Source: Hafnia psychrotolerans (GTDB taxonomy: Bacteria; Pseudomonadota; Gammaproteobacteria; Enterobacterales; Enterobacteriaceae). From it: a stretch of 64,000 nucleotides of DNA. How positions within the stretch are numbered: position 1 is the first letter of the stretch; each line of letters starts with the position of its first letter. The DNA lies in assembly GCF_014639435.1 (NCBI RefSeq), contig NZ_BMFZ01000005.1, positions 274,040 through 338,039 of the forward strand, in the 5' to 3' direction. Shown piece by piece: positions 40,954 to 54,100 of this stretch. The translations under genes were made by a program, and so were the position numbers. Under the pieces are notes generated by a model. That model did not search any database. It was not told the DNA's origin and saw only the letters and a program-made list of their open reading frames with translations.

Positions 40954-41103
40954 GGCGTGGTTGAATACATGGGATGTAGATAACAGATCGTCCTGTTAGT
41001 CATTTTCTCAGACAATCCGTATCCCTTCTGGCATGCCTGGATGCGTTATTTTGTTTAATGCCCGGTTCATGGCCATAGCCTCACCGATCTGCGCAGGGTC
41101 CAC
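40954..41103 (-). mobile_element. IS903-group (IS5 family) relic A: terminal repeat and transposase C-terminus
   Basis: The + strand begins GGGCGTGGTTGAATAC, like the IS903 terminal repeat. On the minus strand, bases 41102-41008 read in frame as a transposase C-terminus (EAMAMNRALNKITHPGMPEG, stop at 41008-41010), matching the IS903 pattern EAMALVRALNKMTKAGMPE. Only the last ~30 codons and one end remain. Confidence 0.78.
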
Positions 41104-41121
41104 CTAGGAACCCTCGCTCTA

Positions 41122-41153
41122 ACGGGCTTCCCCTCAATCAAGAGGAAGCCCGT
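41122..41153. repeat. Strong inverted repeat downstream of the Tat carbonic anhydrase
   Basis: Perfect 10-bp arms ACGGGCTTCC (41122-41131) and GGAAGCCCGT (41144-41153) around a 12-nt loop. No T tract follows on either side, so it is not a standard terminator; it lies about 300 bp beyond the 3' end of the carbonic anhydrase gene. The rest of the 40817-41450 gap holds only relic A and no recognisable gene. Confidence 0.6.
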
Positions 41154-41450
41154 TCACCAGGCGAAGTGACCCCTTTCGTCTTAACGCGCCATACTATGTG
41201 TAGTGGCTCGCATTTCATTATCGCCAGCTCACAATCACTACAAATGAAAAAATATCTTTTTTGACTCTATATACTTGTTTATTGCTGTCTCGTAAGTTTG
41301 GTTTCAACACTTATAAATAAGACAGGGAGAGTGTTTCATTGCCGTGTCTTCCTTGAGTGCACCCAAAACAGAGATTAGCATCCGAGAAAAAATTTAATGG
41401 TCGCTTAATGGAATGCGAAACGCCTTGTTTTCGAATCCGGCCCCTTGCCG

Positions 41451-42191
41451 TTATGCCTCGAAAAACTCAACCGTTCCGCCAGCAAGGTGATACATACTGC
41501 CCACTATTTTAATTTTCTTCTGGTCTTCCAGCTGCTTTAGTACTGGACTGTTTTTACGGATATTTTCGATGGTCAGTTCGACATTTGTCCTGGCCACTGC
41601 ATCAACAAAATCGTAATTGCTCCCTTTACGCTCCCCGCTGTACTCAGTTTTTCCAACCGCAGGTTTAATTTCATCCAGCAAGCCCGTCAGGTTACCCAGC
41701 TCAGCATTATCAATAGCGCCACGTACCGCACCACAGCGGGTATGCCCCATAACCAGCACCACTTTTGCGCCGGCAAGAGCACAGGCGAATTCCATGCTGC
41801 CTAAAATATCGCGATTACTGATATTACCCGCAATACGGGAATTAAAGGTTTCACCGATCCCGGTATCCAGCACAATTTCCGCAGGCGCACGTGAGTCGAT
41901 GCAGCTTAGGATCACCGCAGCAGGATACTGGCCCACGAGGCTGTTGCGTTTCTGCGCCAGATAATCATGTTTCACCGGGCGATTTTCTCGGAAACGCAGG
42001 TTACCTTGTTTAAAATGTTCAATGACCGCATCCGGTGTCATAGCATCACGTTCTTCTTTGCTAAGTGATGCGGCAAAAGAGATGGACGGCACCGATAAGG
42101 CCGCCAGTCCGGTGACCGAAAGGGCCGAAACAGCAAGTGTTTGTTTCAAGATTGTCCGACGTGAGGGTTGAGTTGGTTGGTTATCATTCAT
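41451..42191 (-). CDS. Tat-exported beta-carbonic anhydrase
   Basis: 246 residues. The N-terminus has a twin-arginine signal (SRRTILKQ, Arg11-Arg12), a hydrophobic core and a cleavage site near SFA (residue 40), so the enzyme should fold in the cytoplasm and act in the periplasm. Zinc-site motifs are complete: CIDSR (Cys97, Asp99, Arg101) and HTRC (His150, Cys153). GGAGA precedes the ATG. It is flanked by two IS903-group relics in the same orientation. It is a different subtype from the cytosolic enzyme at 5646, with CIDSRAPAE in place of CSDSRVPAE. Confidence 0.92.
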   Translation of the reverse strand: MNDNQPTQPSRRTILKQTLAVSALSVTGLAALSVPSISFAASLSKEERDAMTPDAVIEHFKQGNLRFRENRPVKHDYLAQKRNSLVGQYPAAVILSCIDSRAPAEIVLDTGIGETFNSRIAGNISNRDILGSMEFACALAGAKVVLVMGHTRCGAVRGAIDNAELGNLTGLLDEIKPAVGKTEYSGERKGSNYDFVDAVARTNVELTIENIRKNSPVLKQLEDQKKIKIVGSMYHLAGGTVEFFEA

Positions 42192-42298
42192 AACATTCTC
42201 CGTTATATGAAATTGATTTAAAAGATGTTATTTCAATACTACAGTTAGAGAAATCACAGCTTCAACCTAATAATAGTGTTGACTCCCCATCACCGCGA

Positions 42299-42420
42299 GG
42301 CGTTGTTGAATATATCTGATGTAGATAACCGATCTTGCTGTCAGCCATTTTGTTTAATGTACGGATTATGGTCATACAGGCGCTATCAGTGCCCGGCAGA
42401 CCCGGCATTTTTTTGGGTGG
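42299..42420 (-). mobile_element. IS903-group relic B, internally deleted
   Basis: Repeats relic A in the same orientation: GCGTTGTTGAATATATC, then GATGTAGATAAC, then CATTTTGTTTAATG. Compared with A, about 45 bp between two CATTTT/TATTTT copies are missing, so the transposase stop is lost; the frame now reads IIRTLNKMADSK. The end lies about 105 bp upstream of the carbonic anhydrase start. The rest of the 42192-42787 gap has no gene; GGGGGATTACC at about 42643 resembles an IS3-type end but is too short to assign. Confidence 0.7.
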
Positions 42421-42787
42421 TACCGGAATAATGCGTATGACCGGTCTGGGCTTAAAGTGTCGTTCAGGCACAGGATATCTAAGGTCAGTCTGGCTCGCGG
42501 GATAAGCAGTATCAGCGATGGTTTTTTCCTGTTGAAATTAACTATTACGCTTCTTTAATTGGCCGACTCATGGCCCCCCGATCGGAAGGAGACCCCACCT
42601 CTGATTAGGTTACAAACTAAGCTGTAGAGCAATCCACACGAAGGGGGATTACCGACCCATCTCAATTCTAAAATTTTTTGTATAGTCCCTGACCATTTCA
42701 TTGAAATTTTGTACGGAAAATGTAAGTTTATGAAAATAATTAAGACATAAAAGGGATGTTTTTGCTTTCCATACATAAGGATATGTA

Positions 42788-44545
42788 GTGATTTACCATG
42801 CTAATCTAGCGCGTTTCCGCCCATGTTTTGCCCTGCTGGCATTATGGTCATTGCCTTTGTTTGCCGCCCCGGAGGTTCCGCCCCCGCTGATTAACTCAGC
42901 GGTGCCGAATGTTGCGGGGAATAACCCTGAACGAGCCCTGACCGCCGGTGACCGGCAGCTTATTCATCAGCAGGAGCAACAGCGGGCATTAGAGCAACGC
43001 TTGACCCCCAACGCACCTGACGTTCGCCTTTCACCGCCTTCTGATAGTTTTGGCCGCATCATTTTCCCGCAGGAAACCCCGTGCTTTACTATTTCTCAGG
43101 TCACACTTTCCGGCACTGACACTTTGCCGTACTGGTTGCCATTGCAGCGGATCAGCAATCAGGCGCTGGGCCACTGTCTGGGCGGGAAAGGCATTAACCT
43201 GCTGATGAGCACGTTGCAAAACCGCCTGGTGGATCACGGCTACATCACTACCCGCGTGCTGGCTCCGCAGCAGGATCTCAACAGTGGCGAACTTAAACTG
43301 GTCGTGGTGCCGGGTCATGTCCGGCAGGTAAAACTGACGCCGGACAGCGGTCACTACATCACGTTGTACAGCGCGTTTCCCGCCCATGAAGGCAAGCTGT
43401 TAGATCTGCGCGACATCGAACAGGGGTTGGAGAATTTACAGCGGTTGCCAACGGTGCAAGCCAACATGGAAATCTTGCCCGGCAGCCAGCCGGGGGAAAG
43501 TCATATTGCCTTGCACTGGCAACAGCAACGCATGTGGCGGGTGGGCGCTTCGCTGGATGATTCCGGCACCCGCAGCACCGGGCGCTATCAGGGCGGCCTG
43601 ACGCTGTCACTGGATAATCCCTTCTCGCTCAGCGACTTGTTCTATCTCTCCGGCAGCAGCAGCCTGGAGAGTAAAGGCGGAAAAGGCTCGGATAACATCA
43701 CGGGTCACTATTCCGTACCTTTCGAATACTGGATGTTTGGCCTCACGGCCAACAGCTATAACTACCACCAAACAGTGGCTGGTCTGAACAGTGATTACCG
43801 CTACAGCGGTAAAAGCAGCAGCGTCAATTTCCAGGTCAGCCGCGTTCTGCATCGCAGCGGCAGCCAGAAAACCACCCTGAGTTACGATGTGCTGGCCCGC
43901 GAGTCGAAAAACTACATCGATGATACGGAAGTCGAGGTACAGCGTCGCCGCACCTCGGCATGGCGCGTGGGTCTGCAGCATCGCCACTATATTGCTCAGG
44001 CCACGTTGGATGCGGGCATCAGTTACCAGCGCGGCACCCGCTGGTTCGGTGCGATGCCTGCGCCTGAAGAAAATTTCGGCGACGCCACGGCACTGAGCAA
44101 AATCGTACAAATTTCGTCTCAGCTCAATATCCCCTTCACGCTGGCTAATCAAAAATTCCATTACAACGTGCAATACCAGCGTCAGTTCAGTAATACACCG
44201 CTGACGCCGCAGGATCAGTTTGCTATCGGCAACCGCTGGACGGTGCGCGGTTTTGATGGCGAACGCACGCTGAATGCCGACCGCGGCTGGTTCGTGCGCA
44301 ATGATATCGCCTGGGCCACGCCGATTCCGGCGCAGGAACTCTATCTGGGCGTTGACTACGGCGAAGTCGGCGGCAATGGCACGCAATATCTGGTGGGTAA
44401 CCATCTGGCCGGGGGCGCTATCGGCATTCGTGGTTCAGCATTTAAAACAGGCTATGACCTGTTTGCCGCCGTGCCATTCTCCAAACCTGAGGGTTTCAAA
44501 ACCAATCCGGTTTCGCTGGGCTTTAACCTTAACTGGCAGTATTGA
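42788..44545 (+). CDS. cdiB: CdiB two-partner secretion transporter
   Basis: Outer-membrane Omp85/TpsB protein of 585 residues that exports CdiA. GTG start with AAGG 7 nt upstream. Signal peptide of about 25 residues ending LFA. POTRA domains run about 75-210 ([13 protein letters not shown]..., [13 protein letters not shown]) and a 16-strand ShlB-type barrel fills the rest, with the loop-6 motif VRGFDGE near 490 and a terminal aromatic (NWQY). The 9-nt gap to cdiC and 4-nt cdiC/cdiA overlap define a cdiBCAI operon. Confidence 0.95.
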   Translation: MIYHANLARFRPCFALLALWSLPLFAAPEVPPPLINSAVPNVAGNNPERALTAGDRQLIHQQEQQRALEQRLTPNAPDVRLSPPSDSFGRIIFPQETPCFTISQVTLSGTDTLPYWLPLQRISNQALGHCLGGKGINLLMSTLQNRLVDHGYITTRVLAPQQDLNSGELKLVVVPGHVRQVKLTPDSGHYITLYSAFPAHEGKLLDLRDIEQGLENLQRLPTVQANMEILPGSQPGESHIALHWQQQRMWRVGASLDDSGTRSTGRYQGGLTLSLDNPFSLSDLFYLSGSSSLESKGGKGSDNITGHYSVPFEYWMFGLTANSYNYHQTVAGLNSDYRYSGKSSSVNFQVSRVLHRSGSQKTTLSYDVLARESKNYIDDTEVEVQRRRTSAWRVGLQHRHYIAQATLDAGISYQRGTRWFGAMPAPEENFGDATALSKIVQISSQLNIPFTLANQKFHYNVQYQRQFSNTPLTPQDQFAIGNRWTVRGFDGERTLNADRGWFVRNDIAWATPIPAQELYLGVDYGEVGGNGTQYLVGNHLAGGAIGIRGSAFKTGYDLFAAVPFSKPEGFKTNPVSLGFNLNWQY

Positions 44546-44554
44546 GAGGCAGGG

Positions 44555-45100
44555 ATGCAAATAGGGCCTTATGACGTTCATTCACCCATGATCATTGGTG
44601 GGGAGATGAGTGAAGCTGAAGTTTTCGGTGCAGCCGTCTGGTTATGGATGCACTCGGCTCAACATCGCGACTTGCCTCTGCATGCGCTGCCGACGGTGCT
44701 TCTGCCCATTATTAAAAGGCAGCAATATGCCTTAGTCAGCCGCGACGCGACGCCACTGTTTTTCCTCAGCTGGATGTGGCTGGACGACATCGCCGAGCAG
44801 AGCTACCTGACACAACCGGCGATCAGCGTGCAGGATCGTGACTGGGCCAGCGGCGAACGTATGTGGATCCGTGACTGGATCGCGCCTTTTGGCGACACGA
44901 TGGCCATGCGTCGCCTGGTTTGCAGTACCCTTTTTCCCGAACGCTGCTTCCGGGCGCTCTATCACCGTGGTGCTGAAAAAGGCCAGCGGGTCATCAATTT
45001 CAAAGGCGACCGTGTCAGTCATCAACAGGCCAGAGCCTGGCGTGCTGCACATCCGCTGTCTGTCCCAGTTATCGAAATGCCAGTAAGGACGCTGTCATGA
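44555..45100 (+). CDS. cdiC: CdiC, toxin-activating lysine acyltransferase (HlyC family)
   Basis: 181 residues of the HlyC/RTX-activating acyltransferase family, which transfers a fatty acyl group from acyl-ACP to lysines of a partner protein. The catalytic pair is visible: His37 in SAQHRDLP, aligning with HlyC His23 (SPLHRNWP), and Asp107 in RDWIAPFGD, aligning with HlyC Asp92. RBS GAGGCAGGG. The stop overlaps the cdiA start (ATGA). Its place between cdiB and cdiA makes CdiA the expected substrate, a feature of only some CDI systems. Confidence 0.9.
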   Translation: MQIGPYDVHSPMIIGGEMSEAEVFGAAVWLWMHSAQHRDLPLHALPTVLLPIIKRQQYALVSRDATPLFFLSWMWLDDIAEQSYLTQPAISVQDRDWASGERMWIRDWIAPFGDTMAMRRLVCSTLFPERCFRALYHRGAEKGQRVINFKGDRVSHQQARAWRAAHPLSVPVIEMPVRTLS

Positions 45101-48100
45101 ATAAGAATCTCTACCGTATTGTTTTCAACAAAGCGCGCGGCCTGCTGATGGTCGTGGCGGATATTGCCGGTGCAGGCCGGGCTGGCGCGTCGTCGTCTTC
45201 ATCCGGGACAGGTCATACCCTCAGCCAACTGATTGGTAAGGTTCATGGCGTGAGTTTTGCCTTACTGCTGGCACTGGGTGCGGTCCAGCCGGTGCAGGCG
45301 GGTGTCGTCGCCGATGGCAGTGCGCCGGGCGGCCAGCAACCTACCATTATTAACAGCGCCAACGGCACGCCGCAGGTCAATATCCAGACCCCCAGCGCGG
45401 CCGGTGTGTCGCGCAATGTCTACAGCCAGTTCGATGTGGATAAAAAAGGCGTGGTGCTCAATAACTCACACGCCAACGCCCAAACGCAAATTGCCGGAAT
45501 GGTTAACGGCAACCCGTGGCTGGCAAAGGGCGAAGCAAAGGTCATTCTCAATGAGGTGAATGCACGCGACCCCAGCCAACTGAACGGCTTTATTGAAGTC
45601 GCCGGGCGAAAGGCGCAGGTGGTGATTGCCAACCCCTCGGGTATCACCTGTAACGGCTGCGGCTTTATTAACGCGAACCGCGCCACGCTGACCACCGGTC
45701 AGGTGCAGATGAGTAATGGTCAGCTGACGGGATACAACGTTGACCGTGGCGAAATTGTTATTCAGGGCAACGGGCTCGACAGTAGCCAGCAGGACAGTAC
45801 TGACCTGATTTCACGCGCCGTCAAAGTGAACGCCGGTATCTGGGCGAAGGAACTGAACGTGACGACCGGGCGTAATCAGGTCGATGCTACGCACCAGCGC
45901 ATTGATAAAAAAGCGGATGACGGCAGCGTCCGCCCACAGCTGGCCGTTGACGTTTCTCAGCTTGGCGGCATGTACGCCAACAAAATTCGCCTGATGGGGA
46001 CGGAATCCGGCGTCGGTGTGCATAACGCCGGGGCGCTGGGCGCGTCGGCCGGTGACGTTGTCGTCAATGCCGACGGTACGCTGACCAACAGCGGCACCAT
46101 TAATGCGTCGCAAAATGTTCAACTGGCGTCATCGGCGGCGATGAATAACCAGGGGAAAGTTTATGCGGCAAACAATACGGATATCACGAGTCAGGCCAGC
46201 CTCAGTAACACCGGCATTATTGCCGCAGGGATTGACACCCGCATTGCGGCTGCCGGTATTAACAGCGGCGCGCAGAGCGTACTCGCGGCCGGTATCACCG
46301 GCGACGGTAAGCTGACATCCGCAGGGAATTTAACGCTGACCAGCCGCGGCGAATTAAAGGCCAACGGGCAGAATATGGCAGGCGACAAGCTGACCGCCAG
46401 TGCCACGACCCTCGATGTCAGCGGCAGCCAGACTTATGCCGACAACCTGTCGTTGCAGGCCAGCGACGGTGATATCAGTACCGCAAACGCCAGTCTTTCC
46501 GCCACGCATCAACTGACGGCCAGCACACGGGGAACGCTCAACAACGACGGCGGCAAGATCGCCGCCGACCAACTTAACCTGACTGCGAACCGACTTTCGA
46601 ACCAAAAAGGCACGGCGCAGCAACTCGGGCAACAAGACCTGCAGCTCACACATGCCGTAGGCATTAATAACCGCGAAGGCACACTCGCCAGTAACAGCAA
46701 AAATCTGACCCTCAACAGCGCCACGCTGGATAACCAGCAGGGGACCATTTTACATGCCGGAGACGGGCAGCTTACGATTACCACGGGTCAGATGGATGGC
46801 ACACAAGGCACAGTGGTCAGCAACGGTGCATTAAGCCTGAGTGGTTCGGCGCTCAATCTTGATAATGCGGTGACACAGGCTGCGGGGATTACGCTGAATG
46901 CCGCTACGGTTTCACACCACTCAGGTCAGATGACGCAAACCGGTAACGGGCCAATGAGCCTGAAGGTCACCGGCCTGTTCGATAATCTGGGCGGTGCTGT
47001 CACCTCAAAAGGCGCATTGTCACTTAGTGCCGCGCAGCTGAATAACCAGCAAGGACGGCTGATTGCATCTGACCAAAATAACCTGCAGTTGACACTCGGC
47101 GGTGCACTGAACAACAGCGCAGGCATTATCGCTGCAGGTGGGAATTTAACCTCACTGAGCGGCGCGGTTGATAACAGCGGCGGCCTGATTCAGTCAGGCT
47201 CAGCGTTAGATCTTAACAGCCGGGGCAAGGCCCTGCTCAATGCTGACAGCGGCGATCAGGGCGGCATTATCAGCGCGGGCAGCATGAACCTCGCGACCGG
47301 GGATGTCGATAACCACAACGGGCAAATCGCGGCGCAATCGCTGACCGCTACCACCGGTGATATCAATAATCAGGCGGGAAAATGGCTGGCCAGTCAGGCA
47401 CTGTCCCTCAGCAGCGGTGCGTTGAACAATCAGGGCGGCTTGCTACAGTCCGGCGAAGCATTGACGCTGAATACCCACGGCCAGCGCATCAATAACACCT
47501 CATCAGGGCAAATTATTGCCACGAGGACGTTGTCGGCAGACAGCGGCGAATTCGACAATCAAAGTGGCAAAGTTGTGGCTGGCGGCGATACCTCGCTGCA
47601 AACCTCTTTGCTCAATAATAATGGCGGTCAACTCTCCACGCTGGGTAACCTTACGCTGACCAACCGGGGCCTGCAAAATAACGATGGCGGGCTTATCCAG
47701 AGCGCCAAAAATCTGCTGATGGATACGCAGGGGGCAACCCTGAGTAACAACCACAGCGGCAGCACGGGCGGCATCACCAGCCAGGGCAATCTGACCGTAA
47801 AAGCTGGTGCGCTGGACAATCAGCAAGGCGCGATGATGGGCAACGGGCAAATGACCCTCAGTGCAGAGAATGTGAATAATCAGCAAGGGCAGATTATGGC
47901 ACTGGGCGATATCGTTGCTATGAGCCACGCGCTGGATAATCAATGGGGCAGCTTGCAGTCCGGGCAAAAATTACAGTGGAATACACAGGATTTTGCGCTG
48001 ACCAATCTGGGCGGCACGCTGAGCGCGCAGGACACACTGACCCTCGACAGTGCCAGCCTGAATAACCAGCAGGGATTGCTGGCATCAGGCGATACGATGT

Positions 48101-51100
48101 TAATTAATACAGGCGTATTCGATAACAGCCAGCTTGGGCAAGTTGCCAGCAAAGGTGCGCTGAGTCTTACGGCTAGCGACATTAATAACCGTCAGGGGCA
48201 AATCCAGTCACTGGGGGATATGGTCCTCAGCGCGGCGCAATCGGTGATTGATAACGGTGCAGGGCTTATCCACGGTGCAGCCAATGTCACCCTCAACGCA
48301 GTACAAGTGCTCAATCAAAATACCCGCGCCGCCGGTCTGGGGATCCAGGGCAACACGCTGACCCTCAATGCCACCGTTCTGGACAACAGTAACGGTCAAA
48401 TGCTGGCCGATGACGGCCTGAACCTGAACCTCGGCGGCGTACTCAATAACAGCACCGGCCTGTTCAGTTCGCAAAACAATCTGGACGCACAGGCTCAGCA
48501 AATTATTAACAGCGCCGGTGATATTGAGGCGGGCAAACTTATCCGCCTGTCTGGCGACGCAATGAGCGGCGACGGTAAACTCTTATCGCTGGGCGACCTG
48601 ACGCTTAATCTGACGCAGGACTTCCTCAATACCGGCACCGTTCAGGCCAACAACAATCTGAGTCTGACAACACAGGGCGACCTGACGAACTCGTCGTTGA
48701 TTCAGGCAGGCAGCGCCCTCACCTTGTCGGCAAACAACCTCTTCAATGGTGCAGCGGCGGAAATTAACGCAGGCACCACGCAGGTGAATGCGGCGCAGAC
48801 GGTCACCAACTACGGACTTATTGACGGTTTTTACACCCGCATCAACGGACAGACCGTCAGTAATATCGGCAGCGGGCGCATCTACGGTGACGCGCTGGCC
48901 ATTGGCACCGGCACGCTGAACAATCTGGCGGAGAATGGGCAGGCAGCTACTCTTGCGGCACGGCAGCGGCTGGATATCGGCGCGACGACCATCAATAACC
49001 GCGATCACGCACTGATCTACAGCGACGGTCTGATGGCCGTTGGCGGCGCGCTTAATGATGACTATCAGGCCAGCGGTCAGGCCGCGACGCTGAACAACCA
49101 CAGCGCGACCCTCGAATCTGCGGGGGATATGGCGCTGAACATTGCCAGTATCAACAATATCAATGACTCCTTCTCACTGGAGAATGTACGGGTTTCTCAG
49201 GAAGATATTTCTGAGTATGAGGTCTCACGCCTTAACAATGGCGTGCGCTATAACGACAAAGATTACACCATCTACATCTATCAGGATGAGGTCAATACTC
49301 TTTGTATTGAAGGGGTTATCTGTCACACCACTGACGGTGACCGCTTCACCCACTACGCCTACACCCGGACCATCACGGAAGACCGGGTCAAAGAAACAGA
49401 CCCGGCGAAGATCATTGCCGGTGGCAACCTCAGCATCAATGCCAATGATGTTCTCAACGACAAGAGCCAGATTGTTGCCGGTGGCGCACTGGCACTTCAG
49501 GGGACCACCGTCAATAACGTGGAAGTGGATGCCAACCGTCAAACGAATGATGTCGGTAAAGCGGTATTCTATTCTCGTCATCAAAACAAACGCGGTGACT
49601 CTTCAAACGTTGATACCAGAGATTACGTACCGCCCACGGTGATCCAGGCCATCACCCTTAAACCCAGCACGGTGCAAGAGTACACCCAGAGGCAAGGCAG
49701 CGGTCTGACCGTTTCTGACTACCAGAGCAGCGACATCAGCGGCAGTATTCAAAAAGCAGACAGCCTGAATATTCTGCCCAATTCGGGGCCCAATGCAGGC
49801 AGTTTAATCACGGTCATGCCAGGCGCGGTGACCCTGCCCGCCGGTAAAACGTTCGAAGTGAAAGCAGATAATTCGGGCAGCGTCGTTCGCGCCATTGGGC
49901 CAAACACCCGCCTGCCGGATAACAGCCTGTTCCGCACACATCCGGAAAGCACCAGCCCCTATCTGGTGGAAACCGATCCGCGCTTTACTGACCAGAAAAA
50001 ATGGCTGGGCTCCGATTACATGATGGATGCCTTTACCAACAATGCTGACAACGTGCTTAAACGCCTGGGCGATGGTTATTACGAACAGCGGCTTATCCGC
50101 GAACAAGTCATTGCCCTGACGGGACAGCGCTATCTTAATGACGTGCAGAGTGATGAAGAACAGTACAAAGCGTTGATGAATGAAGGCATCACCTTGGGTC
50201 AAAAATATAACCTGACGTTGGGCGTGGCGCTTACCGCCGAACAGATGAGTCATATGACCGGCGACATGATCTGGATGGTCGCGCAAACCGTCCGTCTTGC
50301 TGATGGCAGCACGCAACGGGTGCTGGTGCCGCAGGTGTACGCCATGGTTCAGGCGGGCGATGTGGATGGCAGCGGCGCACTGCTGGCCGGTAAAAATGTC
50401 AGTCTGAACCTGAGCGGCGATCTGACCAACAGCGGCCGGATCACCGGACAGCAAAACACCCAAATCCTGGCGAACAATATCAATAACCTGGGCGGGCTTA
50501 TCCAGGGTAATGATGTGGCCGTGCAGGCACGCACGGACATCAACAACGTGGGCGGCATATTCTCGGGCAACGATAGTCTGTCCGTGCTTGCTGGTCGTGA
50601 CATTAACGCCCTCACCACCACGCGCAGCGCAGAAAATGCCGGTGGCGACTTCGCCCGCAACACCATTGACCGCGTGGCCGGTTTCTACGTTCAGCAACCG
50701 GATGGCACCCTCGCCTTGCAGGCCGGTCGCGATGTCAACCTGACGGGCGCGCAGGTTATCAATAGCGGCGATGGAGGCATAACTTCCGTTGTGGCAGCCC
50801 GTGACCTCAATCTAAACACGGTCACCACCGGCAGCACGAATAACCTCAACTGGGGCGATAACTGGCTGCACCAGTCCACCAGCCAACAGGTTGGCAGTGA
50901 GGTGATTGGCGCGGGTGACGTACAAATGGTCGCCGGAAATAATGTGAATGTAACGGCAGGTAATATCTCTGCCAGCCAGCAGCTCAGCGTGACCGCAGGC
51001 AATGACATCAACCTTCAGCACGGCACCGATACTGAGACCTTCGACCAGCATTATAAAGCCACGGGCAGCAGCAGCCTGGGCTCGAAAACCACCACCGAAG

Positions 51101-54100
51101 TGCGAGACAGCTTCAATAACCAGACCGCCAGCGGCAGCCAACTGAGTGGAGACCGCGTAAACGTGAAGGCCGGGCATGACCTGACCGTCACCGGCAGCAA
51201 CGTGGTCGGTACGCAAGACGTCAACCTTGCCGCAGGCAACAACCTGAACATTCAGGCCGCGACCACTGAGCAGCAAGAATCACACCTCTACAGCGAGAAA
51301 AAATCGGGCCTTTCCGGCACCGGTGGCATTGGCTTCAGTATCGGCACCAACAGCCTGAAAACCACCGACGATGGCAAAACCCTGAGCAGCACCGGCAGCA
51401 CCGTCGGCAGTACGCAGAGCAATGTTAACCTGACGGCCGGTAACGGGCTGATCGTGAAAGGTTCCGACGTGCTGGCGGGGAAAAATATCAACCTGACCGG
51501 CAAAGAAGTGAACATTCTGGCGGCGGATAATCAGAGCAGCCAGACGCATACGGTGGAACAGAAGACCAGCGGGCTGACGCTGGCCCTGTCCGGTACAGTA
51601 GGCAGTGCGATTAATACGGCGGTGTCGAGCGCCAACGATGCCAGTACGGAAAGCAGTGGTCGTCTGGCCGCCCTGCAGGGAATGAAATCGGCGCTCAGCG
51701 GCGTGCAGGCCGCGCAGGCGGCGTCTCTGGCTGAAGCGGGCGGCAGTGAAGGCAGCATGATAGGTGTCAACCTCTCTTACGGCAGCCAGTCGTCCAAATC
51801 CACCCAGACCAGCACGCAGAACCAGAGCCAGGGAAGTACGTTGACCGCAGGTCACAACCTGACGATAAACGCCACCGGCACCGACCTCAACGTTCAGGGC
51901 AGCCAGCTGCAGGCCGGGAAAAATGTGGGCCTGGGTGCAGCGCGGGACGTGAAACTTTCCTCTGCGCTGAACAGCCAGACGCTTGAAGGCAAAAATGAAA
52001 GCCACGGTGCGTCAGTAGGCGTGGGCATCAACTTCGGTCAGGGTGCCAATGGCCTGTCGCTCAACGCCAGCGTCAATAAAGGCAAAGGCTCTGAGACCGG
52101 CAACGGCACCAGCCATGTTGAGACCACCGTCAACGCCGGGAATCACCTGACCATCAGCAGTGGCCGCGACACGACGCTGACCGGTGCACAGGTCAATGGC
52201 GAAAAAGTCACGCTGGACGTGGGGCGCAACCTGACCCTGACCAGCGAGCAGGATACCGACAACTACGACTCGAAGCAGCAGAATGCCAGCGCGGGTGGCA
52301 GTGTGAGCATGAGCGGCGGCAGCGGTTCGCTTAACCTGAGCCGGGACAAAATGCACAGCACGTACGAGAGCGTGCAGGAGCAGACGGGTATCTTCGCGGG
52401 TAAGGGCGGCTTTGATATCACCGTCGGTGAGCACACCCAGCTCAACGGTGCGGTTATCGGCTCGACGGCGGATGCCAGCCTGAACAAGCTCGACACCGGC
52501 ACGTTAGGGTTCAGCAATATCAAAAACAGCGCCGAATATGAAGTTGAACACCAGAGCGTGGGCGTTAGTTCGGGCGGCAACATCGGCGATCAGTTTGCGG
52601 GCAACATGGCGAGCAGTCTGCTGGTCGGGATCAACGGTAACGGCAGTGACAGCTCGACCACCCAATCGGCGGTGTCGGAAGGCACGATAACAATCCGCGA
52701 TAAGGACAATCAGAAGCAAGACGTGGGTGAGCTGAGCCGCGACGTCGAACACGCCAACCAGACCCTCTCTCCTATTTTTGATAAAGAGAAGGAGCAGAAC
52801 CGGCTGAAAGAGGCGCAGTTGATAGGGGAAATTGGCAGTCAGGCGATGGATATCGCCAGGACGCAGGGGAAAATCGAGGCGACGAAAGCTGGCAAGGCAG
52901 AGCTTGAGAAACACGGCGTTCAGCAGCCCGGTAAGGATGCGACGAAGGAAGAGCGAGCGGCCTATGATAAAGCCCTGACGGAAACGGCAGGCTATAAAAC
53001 AGCGCAGCAGAAATGGGGTACGGGGAGCGCCATCCAGCAGGGATTACAGGCCGCGACGGCAGCGGTTCAGGGCTTAGCGGGCGGCGACATGGCGAAAGCA
53101 TTGGCGGGAGCCAGTGCGCCGTATCTGGCTGAAGTGATCCACAATATGACCACCGACCCGGTGACGGGCAAGGTTAACAGCGAAGCCAATCTGATGGCGC
53201 ACGCGGTATTGGGTGCGGTGGTTGCGAAGGTGAACGGCAACAGTGCATTAGCAGGTGCGTCCGGTGCGGCGATGGGTGAATTTATTGCCCAGCAGATGTA
53301 TCCGGGAGTTGACCGGGATAAACTGAGCGAAGATCAGCGCCAGACCCTCAGTGCGCTGTCGATGCTGGCGGCAGGTCTTGCGGGCGATGTGGTTGGTGAC
53401 AGCTCGGCGGATGCTGTTGCGGGGGCGCAGGCGGGGAAAAATGCGGTTGAGAATAATTTCTTGAGCAGTACATCCACGGAAAAACGTGATGCTTTGGCAG
53501 AGAAAGTCTTAAAAGGCGATAAATCCCTGCAAACTGCGAAAGAGTTTTTACAACTTGAGAATGCCGATAAACGTAGCGATGCACTGGTTGCTAAGTTCAA
53601 CAAAGAACCAGCTAAGTTGACCACAGCAGAGCGAACCGAGTTGGTAAGTTATTTGAAGATATATGCATCTGACATGCAGGCTAAATATGGTGAGGCAGTG
53701 ACTAAAGAGCTGATCGCAGGAATGCTGACTGGGCAGGATTATATGAAGTCAGCGCCACAGACAGAGGCGCAGCAGAAAGCCCAGACCATCATGAAAACGT
53801 GGGGCTACCATAAGTCCAACGCAAGTATCGGTGATCCAATATTGCTCTTTAGTGGCAATGTTCTTGGCCTGACAATAAAAGAAGGTATGGCAGTCAATGC
53901 TGCAATAGGCACGACGGTAAATACTGGTTCTCAACTTAGTAGCAAAGATCCCTTCAGCTATGTAGACGCAGTTATGGCGGGAATTACATCAGCGTTGACT
54001 ACAGGGAAAGGGATTGGTACATCCGCAGTTATTAACGCAGGAGGAGCTTTAATAGGAAGCAGTATCCAAGGTAAAGATACTGTGAATGAAGTGTTGGGAG

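Noticed and set aside
41122..41153. Rho-independent terminator for the Tat carbonic anhydrase.
   Set aside because: The stem is strong but no T tract follows on either strand, and it lies about 300 bp from the gene end.
42555..42776. A 73-codon minus-strand frame before cdiB (ends FRSGGHESAN).
   Set aside because: No recognisable domain, no ribosome site, and it covers the expected cdiB promoter; more likely part of mobile-element debris.
44660..44690. Possible loss of the catalytic His in CdiC, since the segment before WLW has Ala-Ala where HlyC has a His.
   Set aside because: The catalytic His of HlyC is the one in SPLHRNW (His23), which is present here as His37 in SAQHRDLP; Asp107 is also kept.
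43607..52434. Long open frames on the minus strand across cdiB and cdiA (for example 43607-44404, 49804-50697, 51280-52005).
   Set aside because: They lie antisense to strongly conserved coding sequence, have no family signature, and follow from its biased codon use.
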